Part shown: positions 15,756 to 25,756 of the stretch, piece after piece
Numbering within the stretch: the first letter of the stretch is position 1
Layout: every line of letters starts with the position of its first letter
NCBI GenBank assembly: GCA_910578975.1
Contig: CAJTRZ010000008.1
Location: 1 to 48,012 of the forward strand
Length of the DNA stretch: 48,012 nucleotides
Direction: 5' to 3'
Source of the DNA: an uncultured Eubacterium sp.
GTDB taxonomy: Bacteria > Bacillota > Clostridia > Lachnospirales > Lachnospiraceae
Program-made: the position numbers and the translations under genes
Notes under the pieces: model-generated
Told to the model about the DNA's origin: nothing
The model's database searches: none
The model's input: the letters and a program-made list of their open reading frames with translations, nothing else

Positions 15756-18700
15756 TTACTTTTTATTCCACTTAATATGTCCCGCTGGATCATTTTTGTT
15801 CACAATTCTTCCTTTAATATCTAACAAATTACCATCTTGATCATATATATGCATATGCTCATATTTTGTAATCTTATCTGGTGGATCAATCCTTATTCGC
15901 ATATTACCTTTAGCATCTTTAACATGTACAAAACGATTATGTTCTGAATATGTCCATTTTGATGGTAAATTTTTCTTTATTTGCTTTTTTGACATTTTTC
16001 TTATTGTTTTAGGATTGGCAGTCTCCAAAGATTTTTTAAGACCATTTACTGTTCTACGAATCTTTTTGTTAATTTCTCTTGTTTTTTTGCAAATTTTTTT
16101 AAAGGTAAGTTTTATTTTCTTTTTTATTGCTTGCTTTGCGAGTTTTTTTCCACCATATCTTGCAGCTACTTTTTTACCTGCCTGTTTTATATTATTTCTT
16201 ACAGTTTTCGTCTGCTTGCCATACTTTGACGAAGCTACTACCTTATTTCCCTTCTTTATTGATGTCTTGACAATACCTGCACCAGTAACGCAAGGTAACA
16301 ATACCATAGCCACATCAACCGCTAAGAATATGCCATTCTCCACCGATGGATCCTTAATAAAAGCATATGCATCTACAGCAAAACCTATTGCATCTACAAG
16401 AATGTCTATCCAATGTCCACTTGGATCCACATACTTAATCGGATTTCCTGCACAATAAGCATACAGATTCCAACTACTTGAATCTGTATCAGTTCCCCTA
16501 TACGTATCCAGACTTAAGAACACCCCGTCTTCCGGATTATAATACCTTGCATTCAGATAATACAATCCTGTCATCTCATCATAAACACCACCAGTATAGC
16601 ATATTTCATTGTAGAAATCCGTATTTCCACATTTTTTCGTCTCTCCAAAGTCTGTATACTCATAAGATTCTATATAACTTCCCTCATCATCTGTGATAAC
16701 AGAAGTACTTCCCTGTATATCTTTGGAATAAAAATATGCTTTCTGTCCATCATCATATCGAATACTAGATATTGTATTCTCTTCTAATCCAATGATATTC
16801 TGACTTGTCTTATTACCATACTCATCTGTTGTATATAATAATGTACTTCCTTCATAGTAATAATAAGTCTTAATACCATTATCTGTTTTAGAGATTCTTT
16901 GTCCGTCACCATTATACTCATTCTCCTGTACTGTTGTAACTTTTCCGTTCTTTGTAATTGCTACACCTGTCAGTTGTCCTTCCACATCATAAACATTCTC
17001 AGTGACAGTATTACTCCTTGCATCAATTACCCTCGTCTGATTTCCCTTTTTATCATACTCATATGTTGTAGCATAACTTTGATTCCCGGATGTCTCTACC
17101 GCTTTTATCAACTGATTTAAATCGTTATATGTATATACTGTAGATACAATATGTTTTTCTGTAGTTGCAACAGATATATTAACATCATCACTATTTTCTG
17201 ATGTTTCATTATTTACACCTGTCACAATGTTTGATTCCGTTTCCGTCTCTTTGATTCTGTTTCCTACTTTATCATACTCGTAACAAATATCCTTCTCTAC
17301 ATACGTCAGATTATTTTTTATATTGGTCTCAATCAGTCTGTCTAATGTATCATACTTATATGTTCTTAATTCATCCCTACTAAGACCATTTCCCTGTTTG
17401 TTGTTTTTATACATCAACCTAGTATGAGTGCTTAAAATATTGGAATTTTTATCATATGTATACTCATACTGCTCTAATATTTTATCGGGATTTTTGCTGT
17501 TCCAATATTTCATGGAAACTACTCTGTCATACACATCATACGTATAGTCTCTCTGGATATATCCGCTTTCTCCCTTTAAAAAACCATAGAAATCCTGCAT
17601 ATTTTTGATTTTTCCATCACTGTAATATTCATATGCTCTGATTTTTGTAGATGTATTCCCTCTTAAAATTCCATCGATTTCAGTAATCCACTTGTTTTCA
17701 TTATACTTAAATGTAATACCCTTTAATTCGTCTTGTGAATTATTCGGATACTCTATTCCTGTTATATTATCATCTAAATCATAAGTATACTTAATCATAG
17801 ATTCTTTAATTTCTTCTGATGATGGCTCATCAGAAGAGTTGATTTCAGATATACCTATTTGTCTTCCATAAACATCATATGTATAAATCGTATATCTATA
17901 TGGTGTGTTTCCATCAACTCTACTATCAATTTTTTTAGTAATTTTATATTCTGTGTCATACTCGTACTCAGTTATTTTATCTGCCTCATCCTTTTTCTTG
18001 TACGTTTTTGACTTCTTAATATTATTGTATTCATCATACTCATATTGAATATAGCTACCATCACTGTAATGCTCTTCTTTTTTATTACCACTTTCATCAT
18101 ATTCATATTTCGTAATCAGATTACCTGTGTTACTTTTATCTACAACTTCCAGAGTCTGTCCTGCACCATTATAAACTGTTTCTGATATTCTTCCTAATGC
18201 ATCCGTTGTTATTTCTGACGTAGACGTTAGTTTACCCTCTCCATCTTTATTTTCAATATCATACTGATAACTATTTCCACCACCATTGCATAGGTCTACC
18301 TTTGTTAATCTTCCCTGCTCATCATATTGATAGTTTGTAGAATTTCCTTTAGCATCTATCGTTTTAATCAACATTCCGGTACTATCGTATACATTAGATG
18401 TTATAATTGACATATCAGTTACAACATATGTTCCATCACAATATTCCGGATTAATAATTGTATCTGTAGCATTCCCCTTCTCATCATAAGTTGTAACTGT
18501 CAGTTTTCCTTCTGCGATATTCTCTGCGTTATTTTCATTGATTCCACCAGTATAAGTAGACAATACTTTCCCCTGATTGTCATATGTGTAATCTATATAA
18601 AGTCCATTGCTCAATTCTCGAACAGTCTGCCCCATAGCATTGGTATATGTCTGGCCGATGATTTTTTCTTTTTCATTCAGCACTGTCACAACTGTAGCAT

Positions 18701-21700
18701 TGTCTACTCTCCTAACTGAATTTTCTCCAACATGGATATCTAGAGAATCATAACTGTATACAGTAGACGTTACTTTTATATCACTGTCTGCTTTTAAAAT
18801 AGTTTTGACTACTCGTCCCATATCATCATATTCATATGCAGTAACTCTCCCTACAGCATCTGTTTCTTCTACAACTACACCATTTTTATCATACTTACTA
18901 CTTGTTGTTTTAGATTTTCCTTTTGATGTTTCCTTTGTTTCTATTGCACGTCCAAACTCATCATATTGATATTCTGTTACAATACCTTTATTATCTTTTT
19001 CATTATCAACATTTCCTATTGTATCATACTGTGCCTCTACAACTTCCTTCACTGTACCTGCTGAACTGTCCTCAGTTTCTGTATTTCCATCGTCATCATA
19101 TTCCATAATGTCATCACTATCAAACAGTCCGTTTTCTTCTGCATCTGCATTATTTATTTCTTCTTTCTTTACCAGTGTTTCCTGACTTTTTGTAACATTA
19201 CCATTTTCATCATATGTGTATGTTGAAATTGTATTTGTCGTATAATCAATGGTCTTAATTACATTTCCAAAATCATCATATTCATAAGATTCTTTTGAGT
19301 TCACATTTCCCTGTGCATCTTCTACTTTCATAGTTATTGGAAAGTTCTTTAAATTTTCTTTCTTATCATCATAAGTATATGTAGTTATGTTTCCGTCACT
19401 ATCTGTCTGTTTCACTACATTTCCATTATCGTCATATATTGTATTATCTTTTTTTGTTGACGGAACCAATGTTACCACGCCATTGACAATCTTATAGTAT
19501 GAAGATTTATCAACACTGGAGGTTAACAATTCTCCTTTATAATCATATGTAGACACATTTCCCATAGCATCAATATGTTCTGTCTTTTTTCCTTCATTAT
19601 CATATGTATACCTTTCTTCATATAACTTTTCATCATTCTGAAGATACTTTCTTAAGATTGTCATATTCTGAATCATCATAGTCTTATGATATTCCCCGTT
19701 TGGATATACAACTTTTTCTGCCCCTTTTGCACCATAAATAATACTATAGTCATTGCCCATAGCATCTGTCACAACATTCAATCTTCCATCTTCATTATAA
19801 CTGTACTTATAATCTATTCTTCCACCTTTATTACCTACATGCGTAGCTTTTATCATTCTGTCATTTTCATATTGATACTCATAACAGCTTCCATCACTAA
19901 TAGAAACCCTGCTGATAAACTTTCTTCCATCAGCATTTTCCTCTCCATAGGCAAACTCTGCCTTTTGATTACTGCTGGTAATAACTGATTTTATATTTCC
20001 AGTTTTATCATCACACTCTATTAGAAGAAATGTTCCATTGCTTTCCTCAATGCAGACCAACCGTCCACAATCATTAAAATAATAATTATCATTATCCTTA
20101 TTTGCTATTACATAAGAACTGTCGAAGTCTATTTGATATTCCTTTATCTCCTCTTCGCCATGACTATTCTTTACAGTTTCTTTAATGATTTTATCTATAC
20201 TTTCTTTTTTTATCTGTAATTTCAGACCACTGTCATCATCACATATATATTCTTCACCATTTTTTGTAAACACATATACTGCTTTGGTTCCATCCTGATA
20301 ATATACCTTATTCTTTGTCTCCGAAATATACGCATCATAAGTACTGCTCCATCCATAACCAAAATCTGTTATCGTACTTGAAGCAGAATTATAAACTCTA
20401 TTAATTTCTATAGGGATCTGTGGTGCAGGCAGCATCATATCACTCTGCTCGTACATAAAATTCCCTTTCGATAGCTCGATATTTCCCGTTCCTACTGGGG
20501 TAGTAAAATTTAAATAATCATAAATTTCCTTACTGCCACATCTGTTTTTAATTTCATCATCTGATATGGTAGTCGATGAAATCTCTTCCGAATAATCACT
20601 ATACTTCTTTTCTCCGTCTGCAGTTACTGCGCGAACTTTATAATAATATGTCGTGTTTGCATCACCCGCTACCATCGCACCGGGATACTTCACCTCTGTC
20701 TTCACTAATGTATCATTGCCAGGTACGAAAAGAGGCGTTGTTCCTCTATGGATTTCATACTCAATATCACCCGGATATTCTTTTGACACATTTTCAAATC
20801 TGATAATTGTACTTCCACCTATTTTTTCCGTGGCATATACATTTATCGGTGTATATTGATCTACTTCTGAAACTGTATCTTTATAATAATAAGTTCTCGA
20901 CACTTCTTCCGATGTCTGCCCTGCTTTGTCAATAGCTCGCACTTTTATTTGGTATGTTCCCTTTTCTGTAAAATCAGATGCTGGAAGTACTGCACTTCCT
21001 TCCTGTGATAATCCCAGTATTTTATAGTTTCCACCATTAACACTCACTTGTACTTCTTTCAAGTTTTCATCTGTAAATCCACTCCATGTAATAACAGGTA
21101 AAGCACTTCTATAATCATCTATAGTGGTCTTCGGCGTTACTTTCACACTTCCCATCTCTGGTTTCGTAACATCCCTATAATAAACAATCTCCTCTTCCGA
21201 TTCGTTCTCCGCTCTGTCAGCCGCCCAAATTACAATACTGTTCTCTCCCTCTTCTACACTCTCCAATTTTACACTCCCCTTGCTTTCGGTAAGTTTCTGT
21301 TCTTCATCATTTATAAACAGACTATAACTTTTCAAGGTACTGTCACTAATCTCATAATTTAAAATAGGCTTCTCAGAAGAGCCATCATATTTATTCACAT
21401 CTGTATCTGGATTAACTGACATTTTAATCACCGGATCACCACAGTCATATGGATACTGATACCCATGATAAGAGCTGATATTTCCCGCCTTATCAACTGC
21501 CCTGACATGTATCTGGTTCACCTTTCCTGAAACCAATCCAGTAATATATTCAGAGCTATTATTTCCTGTTCCAATTGTTGTATATACTCCATTATTTACA
21601 CTGACCTGAACACAAGACAGATAACTCTCCTTAACATTCCATGTAATTTCCGGCTCCTCATTACTATACTGTCCGTTTCCATACGCCGGGTCTAAAGACA

Positions 21701-23573
21701 GACTCATTATCTCCGGTGCAGTCTTATCAATATAAAAAGTCGCAGCCTTTCCTGTTCCTTTGATTCCACCTTTATCCACACCACGCACATATATCTTGTA
21801 TTTTCCTTCAGCCAGAGAACTTACATTTATCGTCTTCGTACCGGATGAAGTTATTCCCAGCTTTGTATTATCTGAATATTTTACAACATCTGCACCTGAT
21901 TCATTCTCAATTCGATACTGTACATAGTCCAAAGCCTGTGAAGATATTCCTGCCCAGCTTACTTTCAGACTTTCTCCTGCACGAAGATATATCCTTCCTG
22001 CATCTGCACTACTGACTCCACTTACAGTAGATGCTGTCGTTGGTCCGTCATAATAAGCCACTGCCAGTTTCGGCACTTTCGCTGTATCTGTGCTTCTCGC
22101 TCCATAAAATTTCACGTAAGATGCTGCACTCTCATCTGCTAATCGAAATAACAGACCATAGTTTTTATTTCCATCACCTGAACCTTTTGCAACATTTCTT
22201 GCCCATGATGTCAAATCAACGACTTTCTTTGCCCCAGATGTTCCACTGGATGTAAACGAAGCAAGTATCGCACTCGTTCCACCTGGCTGATTGTTCCATG
22301 TTACTGTCTTACACTTAAAATCAGCCAATGCTGGTCTGATTTGTATCTTTGCTCCTTTTGTATTTGCCCCATTTTCATAAATGGTTAATTTTGCACTCTC
22401 AACATATTTATTGGTTACTCTATTCGTTAATTCCATTGCACGGATATAACTTCTAAACAATCCCTGGCTTCCTTTTCCTACAGAGAAAGTCTTTACCCCA
22501 CTGGAAAAATAATTCGTTCCTCCACTTGCCTTTAATACATATACATCTGGTAAATCACCAGTTCCATTCCATGTAACAGATGGATCAATCGTTACTGGAT
22601 ATACTCTTTCACTGCTTGTAAGATATGATTCATCCACAACTACTTTTAAAATATATTTATTAACACTTTTCTTTTTACATTCTAACGGTTCCAACTCATA
22701 ATATGCATCTTCACTATATCCCTTATCACCTGCATCATGCATTACAGGTGCCGGTATTCCACCGATAATATTGTCTTTATCTTCATCAATAAATGTAATT
22801 CCACCACCGACATCATCCAGCCTTGCCATCATATTTTCTACAGACATCACAAAAGAGAAAGTGTTTGTATCCGGAACACTCTCTAAGATTATGTCTTCTT
22901 TGATTCCATGCTCTAATGACTGATATGACAATGCTACATCTTTATTTGCATACTTATAACTTGCTTTTACTTTTTTCTCTTCTTTTTTCTCTGTAACTAT
23001 ATTGGTTACTTCATGATTTTCTATTTCTACTGCATTTGTTCTATTTTCGAATATTGTATCTTCCTGCATATTTTCGTCAGATACCGGTGAAAAAGACACT
23101 CTGTATTTATCATTTGTTAATAATACCGGAGTTTCTTCTTTTATTGTTTTTGGAAGATACTGCTTTGTATCTCCTGCTTCATTTACATACTTATACTCAC
23201 TTGTGTTGCTGTCGGAAACAACTTTCGACTTTCCTGCTTCTTCTTTATCTGATTTATCTGTTTTTACAAACTCAGGATTATATGCCTTGACTTTTCCATC
23301 TTCTTCATAACGGATGTTATCTGAATAATAGACTGTCTTTTTCATTCCGTTGTTTAACAGATATGTATTGCTGTCTACTGTCCGTTCTTTTTTCAATTCT
23401 TTAATTGCTACCGGTTCAGTTTTTCCTTCTTTATCAGTATTTATACTTTTTGTTTCTACGTTTGTTTGTTCCTGTTTTGCATTCACCTGAACATTAAAAT
23501 TGCTGGCAATAATTGCCAGCGCTAATATTACTGATATAATTTGTTTTGTTCTCTGATAAAAATATTTCTTCAT
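15756..23573 (-). CDS. Secreted WapA/Rhs-type YD-repeat polymorphic toxin
   Basis: A 2605-aa secreted protein. The signal peptide is about residues 1-32 (ending QVNA). It has a DNRLRE-type stretch (about 365-510, with KTVTWNNQPGG and VDLTSWARNV), several Ig/Fn3-like modules (about 525-1000), a DUF6531-type entry (TTPVGTGNIELSKGNF, about 1038) and a long run of YD repeats (about 1100-2330). The Rhs core end is GLYYLNARYYNPEDGVFL...NPIKYVDPSGH (about 2340-2395). The last 210 residues form the variable tip: a hydrophobic patch (about 2396-2435), a Lys-rich linker, and a small domain with IRIDPPDKITKYEHMHIYD and AGHIKWNKK. The His residues in HMH and HI suggest a nuclease, similar to polymorphic toxin type 24 (uncertain). 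No sorting motif is visible. It probably mediates contact-dependent inhibition, with immunity genes downstream. Confidence 0.88.
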   Translation of the reverse strand: MKKYFYQRTKQIISVILALAIIASNFNVQVNAKQEQTNVETKSINTDKEGKTEPVAIKELKKERTVDSNTYLLNNGMKKTVYYSDNIRYEEDGKVKAYNPEFVKTDKSDKEEAGKSKVVSDSNTSEYKYVNEAGDTKQYLPKTIKEETPVLLTNDKYRVSFSPVSDENMQEDTIFENRTNAVEIENHEVTNIVTEKKEEKKVKASYKYANKDVALSYQSLEHGIKEDIILESVPDTNTFSFVMSVENMMARLDDVGGGITFIDEDKDNIIGGIPAPVMHDAGDKGYSEDAYYELEPLECKKKSVNKYILKVVVDESYLTSSERVYPVTIDPSVTWNGTGDLPDVYVLKASGGTNYFSSGVKTFSVGKGSQGLFRSYIRAMELTNRVTNKYVESAKLTIYENGANTKGAKIQIRPALADFKCKTVTWNNQPGGTSAILASFTSSGTSGAKKVVDLTSWARNVAKGSGDGNKNYGLLFRLADESAASYVKFYGARSTDTAKVPKLAVAYYDGPTTASTVSGVSSADAGRIYLRAGESLKVSWAGISSQALDYVQYRIENESGADVVKYSDNTKLGITSSGTKTINVSSLAEGKYKIYVRGVDKGGIKGTGKAATFYIDKTAPEIMSLSLDPAYGNGQYSNEEPEITWNVKESYLSCVQVSVNNGVYTTIGTGNNSSEYITGLVSGKVNQIHVRAVDKAGNISSYHGYQYPYDCGDPVIKMSVNPDTDVNKYDGSSEKPILNYEISDSTLKSYSLFINDEEQKLTESKGSVKLESVEEGENSIVIWAADRAENESEEEIVYYRDVTKPEMGSVKVTPKTTIDDYRSALPVITWSGFTDENLKEVQVSVNGGNYKILGLSQEGSAVLPASDFTEKGTYQIKVRAIDKAGQTSEEVSRTYYYKDTVSEVDQYTPINVYATEKIGGSTIIRFENVSKEYPGDIEYEIHRGTTPLFVPGNDTLVKTEVKYPGAMVAGDANTTYYYKVRAVTADGEKKYSDYSEEISSTTISDDEIKNRCGSKEIYDYLNFTTPVGTGNIELSKGNFMYEQSDMMLPAPQIPIEINRVYNSASSTITDFGYGWSSTYDAYISETKNKVYYQDGTKAVYVFTKNGEEYICDDDSGLKLQIKKESIDKIIKETVKNSHGEEEIKEYQIDFDSSYVIANKDNDNYYFNDCGRLVCIEESNGTFLLIECDDKTGNIKSVITSSNQKAEFAYGEENADGRKFISRVSISDGSCYEYQYENDRMIKATHVGNKGGRIDYKYSYNEDGRLNVVTDAMGNDYSIIYGAKGAEKVVYPNGEYHKTMMIQNMTILRKYLQNDEKLYEERYTYDNEGKKTEHIDAMGNVSTYDYKGELLTSSVDKSSYYKIVNGVVTLVPSTKKDNTIYDDNGNVVKQTDSDGNITTYTYDDKKENLKNFPITMKVEDAQGNVNSKESYEYDDFGNVIKTIDYTTNTISTYTYDENGNVTKSQETLVKKEEINNADAEENGLFDSDDIMEYDDDGNTETEDSSAGTVKEVVEAQYDTIGNVDNEKDNKGIVTEYQYDEFGRAIETKETSKGKSKTTSSKYDKNGVVVEETDAVGRVTAYEYDDMGRVVKTILKADSDIKVTSTVYSYDSLDIHVGENSVRRVDNATVVTVLNEKEKIIGQTYTNAMGQTVRELSNGLYIDYTYDNQGKVLSTYTGGINENNAENIAEGKLTVTTYDEKGNATDTIINPEYCDGTYVVTDMSIITSNVYDSTGMLIKTIDAKGNSTNYQYDEQGRLTKVDLCNGGGNSYQYDIENKDGEGKLTSTSEITTDALGRISETVYNGAGQTLEVVDKSNTGNLITKYEYDESGNKKEEHYSDGSYIQYEYDEYNNIKKSKTYKKKDEADKITEYEYDTEYKITKKIDSRVDGNTPYRYTIYTYDVYGRQIGISEINSSDEPSSEEIKESMIKYTYDLDDNITGIEYPNNSQDELKGITFKYNENKWITEIDGILRGNTSTKIRAYEYYSDGKIKNMQDFYGFLKGESGYIQRDYTYDVYDRVVSMKYWNSKNPDKILEQYEYTYDKNSNILSTHTRLMYKNNKQGNGLSRDELRTYKYDTLDRLIETNIKNNLTYVEKDICYEYDKVGNRIKETETESNIVTGVNNETSENSDDVNISVATTEKHIVSTVYTYNDLNQLIKAVETSGNQSYATTYEYDKKGNQTRVIDARSNTVTENVYDVEGQLTGVAITKNGKVTTVQENEYNGDGQRISKTDNGIKTYYYYEGSTLLYTTDEYGNKTSQNIIGLEENTISSIRYDDGQKAYFYSKDIQGSTSVITDDEGSYIESYEYTDFGETKKCGNTDFYNEICYTGGVYDEMTGLYYLNARYYNPEDGVFLSLDTYRGTDTDSSSWNLYAYCAGNPIKYVDPSGHWIDILVDAIGFAVDAYAFIKDPSVENGIFLAVDVAMVLLPCVTGAGIVKTSIKKGNKVVASSKYGKQTKTVRNNIKQAGKKVAARYGGKKLAKQAIKKKIKLTFKKICKKTREINKKIRRTVNGLKKSLETANPKTIRKMSKKQIKKNLPSKWTYSEHNRFVHVKDAKGNMRIRIDPPDKITKYEHMHIYDQDGNLLDIKGRIVNKNDPAGHIKWNKK

Positions 23574-23691
23574 TCTTTGATACTCCTCTTTTGTATTTTA
23601 TTCCAAAGCATTGTATCACTTTTTTATTTTGTTTTATCATTACTATGAAGAATGTTATTATTTTACCAACAAACGCATAAATCCACTATTT

Positions 23692-24471
23692 TTAACTATT
23701 AATCTCTACAATGTACTCCTTTTGACACTTTCTGATATAATCAGACTCTTTTTCCTCGTCCCAATCAGCCTGAATCTCCACCTTTAACTTAATAATTTCT
23801 GCCCTTAAACGATTAATAATCGTATCTGTCACTCCGTATTTATCCTGATCGATTCTTAATCTCTTGTTATTATCTGTCAGCAAATCACACATAATAACCG
23901 ACTCGAGTGATTCGTTAGCTTTATTTAAACGGTACGCACATCGGAAGGCTGCTGCTGCCTGCTCATATTCAAATAATCTGGCATATGCCACACCTAAATT
24001 ATTATAAACATCGCCATAAAACCGCTCTGGCAGTTCATTATTTATAGCTTTACTTAGAATATTATTATAATAATTAATTGCCATATTGTATTTCTCTGTA
24101 TCCATCAGAATATCAGCTTTTGCTTTCCAGCGCTCCGCTGACGTTTTTGAACAAAGAGCCTCTAAATGATTTTCCAATTTTTCTGCCAGTTTGTCTGTGT
24201 AGTACTCTGAGTTCTTAATTACAAATGCAATCTTTTCCCCAAGTTCTCCTCCATTGGCAATAATCTGTCTGATGCCTGCTGCAATGTGGGTCTGCTCTAA
24301 TTCCTTGTCAATATACTCTATCAACTCATCACTAAAAAACTTATCATCTATCAAATACAGATAGTTGTATAAATAATAACTAATCTCTTCGATTGAATAA
24401 ATATTTTTATTTACTTCTTTTATGTAATACGGCTTATCTGAATGCATTGTACATAATCTAATATAATTCAT
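23692..24471 (-). CDS. TPR protein of the DUF5717/Hsp70-like trio
   Basis: A 259-aa soluble helical protein with at least two TPR-like repeats in the centre (about residues 110-190, for example YGDVYNNLGVAYARLFEYEQ then AAAAFRCAYRLNK). GGAG lies five bases before the ATG. Third gene of a minus-strand set that begins with the 1178-aa protein and an Hsp70-like ATPase, spaced 17 bases after the latter. TPR proteins often act as co-chaperones of Hsp70, so it may serve the neighbouring ATPase (inference). A 118-base gap with no clear promoter follows before the Rhs gene. Confidence 0.75.
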   Translation of the reverse strand: MNYIRLCTMHSDKPYYIKEVNKNIYSIEEISYYLYNYLYLIDDKFFSDELIEYIDKELEQTHIAAGIRQIIANGGELGEKIAFVIKNSEYYTDKLAEKLENHLEALCSKTSAERWKAKADILMDTEKYNMAINYYNNILSKAINNELPERFYGDVYNNLGVAYARLFEYEQAAAAFRCAYRLNKANESLESVIMCDLLTDNNKRLRIDQDKYGVTDTIINRLRAEIIKLKVEIQADWDEEKESDYIRKCQKEYIVEINS

Positions 24472-24488
24472 AATATCTCCATTCTTAA

Positions 24489-25724
24489 TTACTGCAATGT
24501 AATTTCTCTGGTCAGTACCATTCCGGAACTTTTAAAAAACTCACCAAAACCTAAATCGCTGATTTTTATTTCAAATTTGTTTTCATCTATATATTTGAAA
24601 TCCACCTGAATACGTGTAGTATTCGGCTCTCTCTTTGGAAACTCTCTCAAATCCATTTTAAAAGTCTCATTCGTATGTGTAATCAAATCCTGTATTTCAA
24701 ACACTGCCTGGGCAGGCTTTTCCATAATACACTCAATTGTCGAACGGGCATTATACCAGTAGTCTCCAATATTGGAAAGAATTATATTACTATCCTTTCC
24801 TTTGTACTCTAAAGCCATCGTAATCTTCACTCTGGTTCTTCCTTTACATGAAATCAAGTATTTATCCAGTGTAGATGGTAAAAAAGTCTCCTTTGCTCCG
24901 TAAGCTGCCCCTTTTACAATCAAGTTATTTCCTTTAAAAACTCGCCTGTTTCTACATATCAGCTGTAACGTTTTCTGCCATCCATCCTTATAAAAACCTT
25001 CTCCAGACAGATACACTCCTGATACAACATGCTCTTTTAAAAATTCCTCCAAATAGCTTGCAAGAATTTCATCAGATGCCCCTACATCTTTTTCCACCAT
25101 CTCCAAATTAAGCATCTGGCTTAAATCCTCCACTGCAACATCTGCCACATGTGGTTCTTTTCCTTTAATTACCTCGAGACGCCTGCATATAAACTGATGT
25201 CTGTTCAACTCTAGAAACAACACTTTATTAATCCAGATATCCTTGTTCTGATTCAGACTATAATATACAAAACTCTCTGAATGGCTGATAATTTTCACTT
25301 CCTCATCACCATAGCCAAGTCCTGCCAAAACTTCTGTTATTCCCTTTAATATTGCAGGATTTATTTCCTCTACTGTAACTAATATATTTTTGATTAATCT
25401 GCCATTACTCTCATTAATTGCCAGTTTCAGCAAATAAGAAAAGAATACCAGCATCACCTGATGCAGTTCTTCCTTCTCTATATCCTGCTGAAACAAAAAT
25501 GGTAAATCTCTATATACCTTACTGTTTGCAAGCCGTTCTTTATTGACTGCTTCATCTCCTGCTGACCATTCATTTAAATCACTGTTATAACAGACCACTG
25601 CCGGTATCAGATAATTGTCCGCAGTCCCCATACTGATAGACTGTGGATTGCCTTTGTTGTCTATATATGCTAACTGTGCATAATCTCTGGAAAAATCAAT
25701 TCCAAGTATCATCTCTTTCGCCAA
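24489..25724 (-). CDS. Hsp70/actin-fold ATPase-like protein (DUF5716-type)
   Basis: A 411-aa protein. The N-terminus has the actin/Hsp70 phosphate-loop layout, LGIDFSRDYAQLAYIDNKGN, and the chain then follows an Hsp70-like nucleotide-binding domain (about residues 1-290). A shorter C-terminal part (about 295-411, beta-rich, ARSTIECIMEKPAQAVFEI) may replace the usual substrate-binding domain. The start codon is TTG, with AGGAGG about eight bases upstream. This matches the DUF5716 family as I recall it from Lachnospiraceae. Placed between the giant DUF5717-type protein and a TPR protein, it is likely the ATP-dependent core of a chaperone-like complex of unknown role. Confidence 0.75.
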   Translation of the reverse strand: MAKEMILGIDFSRDYAQLAYIDNKGNPQSISMGTADNYLIPAVVCYNSDLNEWSAGDEAVNKERLANSKVYRDLPFLFQQDIEKEELHQVMLVFFSYLLKLAINESNGRLIKNILVTVEEINPAILKGITEVLAGLGYGDEEVKIISHSESFVYYSLNQNKDIWINKVLFLELNRHQFICRRLEVIKGKEPHVADVAVEDLSQMLNLEMVEKDVGASDEILASYLEEFLKEHVVSGVYLSGEGFYKDGWQKTLQLICRNRRVFKGNNLIVKGAAYGAKETFLPSTLDKYLISCKGRTRVKITMALEYKGKDSNIILSNIGDYWYNARSTIECIMEKPAQAVFEIQDLITHTNETFKMDLREFPKREPNTTRIQVDFKYIDENKFEIKISDLGFGEFFKSSGMVLTREITLQ

Positions 25725-25756
25725 TGTTTTTCCCTCCTTTTAAAATCAGTGTTCTT

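Noticed and set aside
16015..23290. Several plus-strand frames antisense to the Rhs gene
   Set aside because: They follow the codon composition of the repeated Rhs sequence in the opposite strand and have no start signals.
23574..23691. Promoter of the Rhs gene
   Set aside because: A TACAAT-like -10 is present but no -35 at proper spacing; support is too weak.
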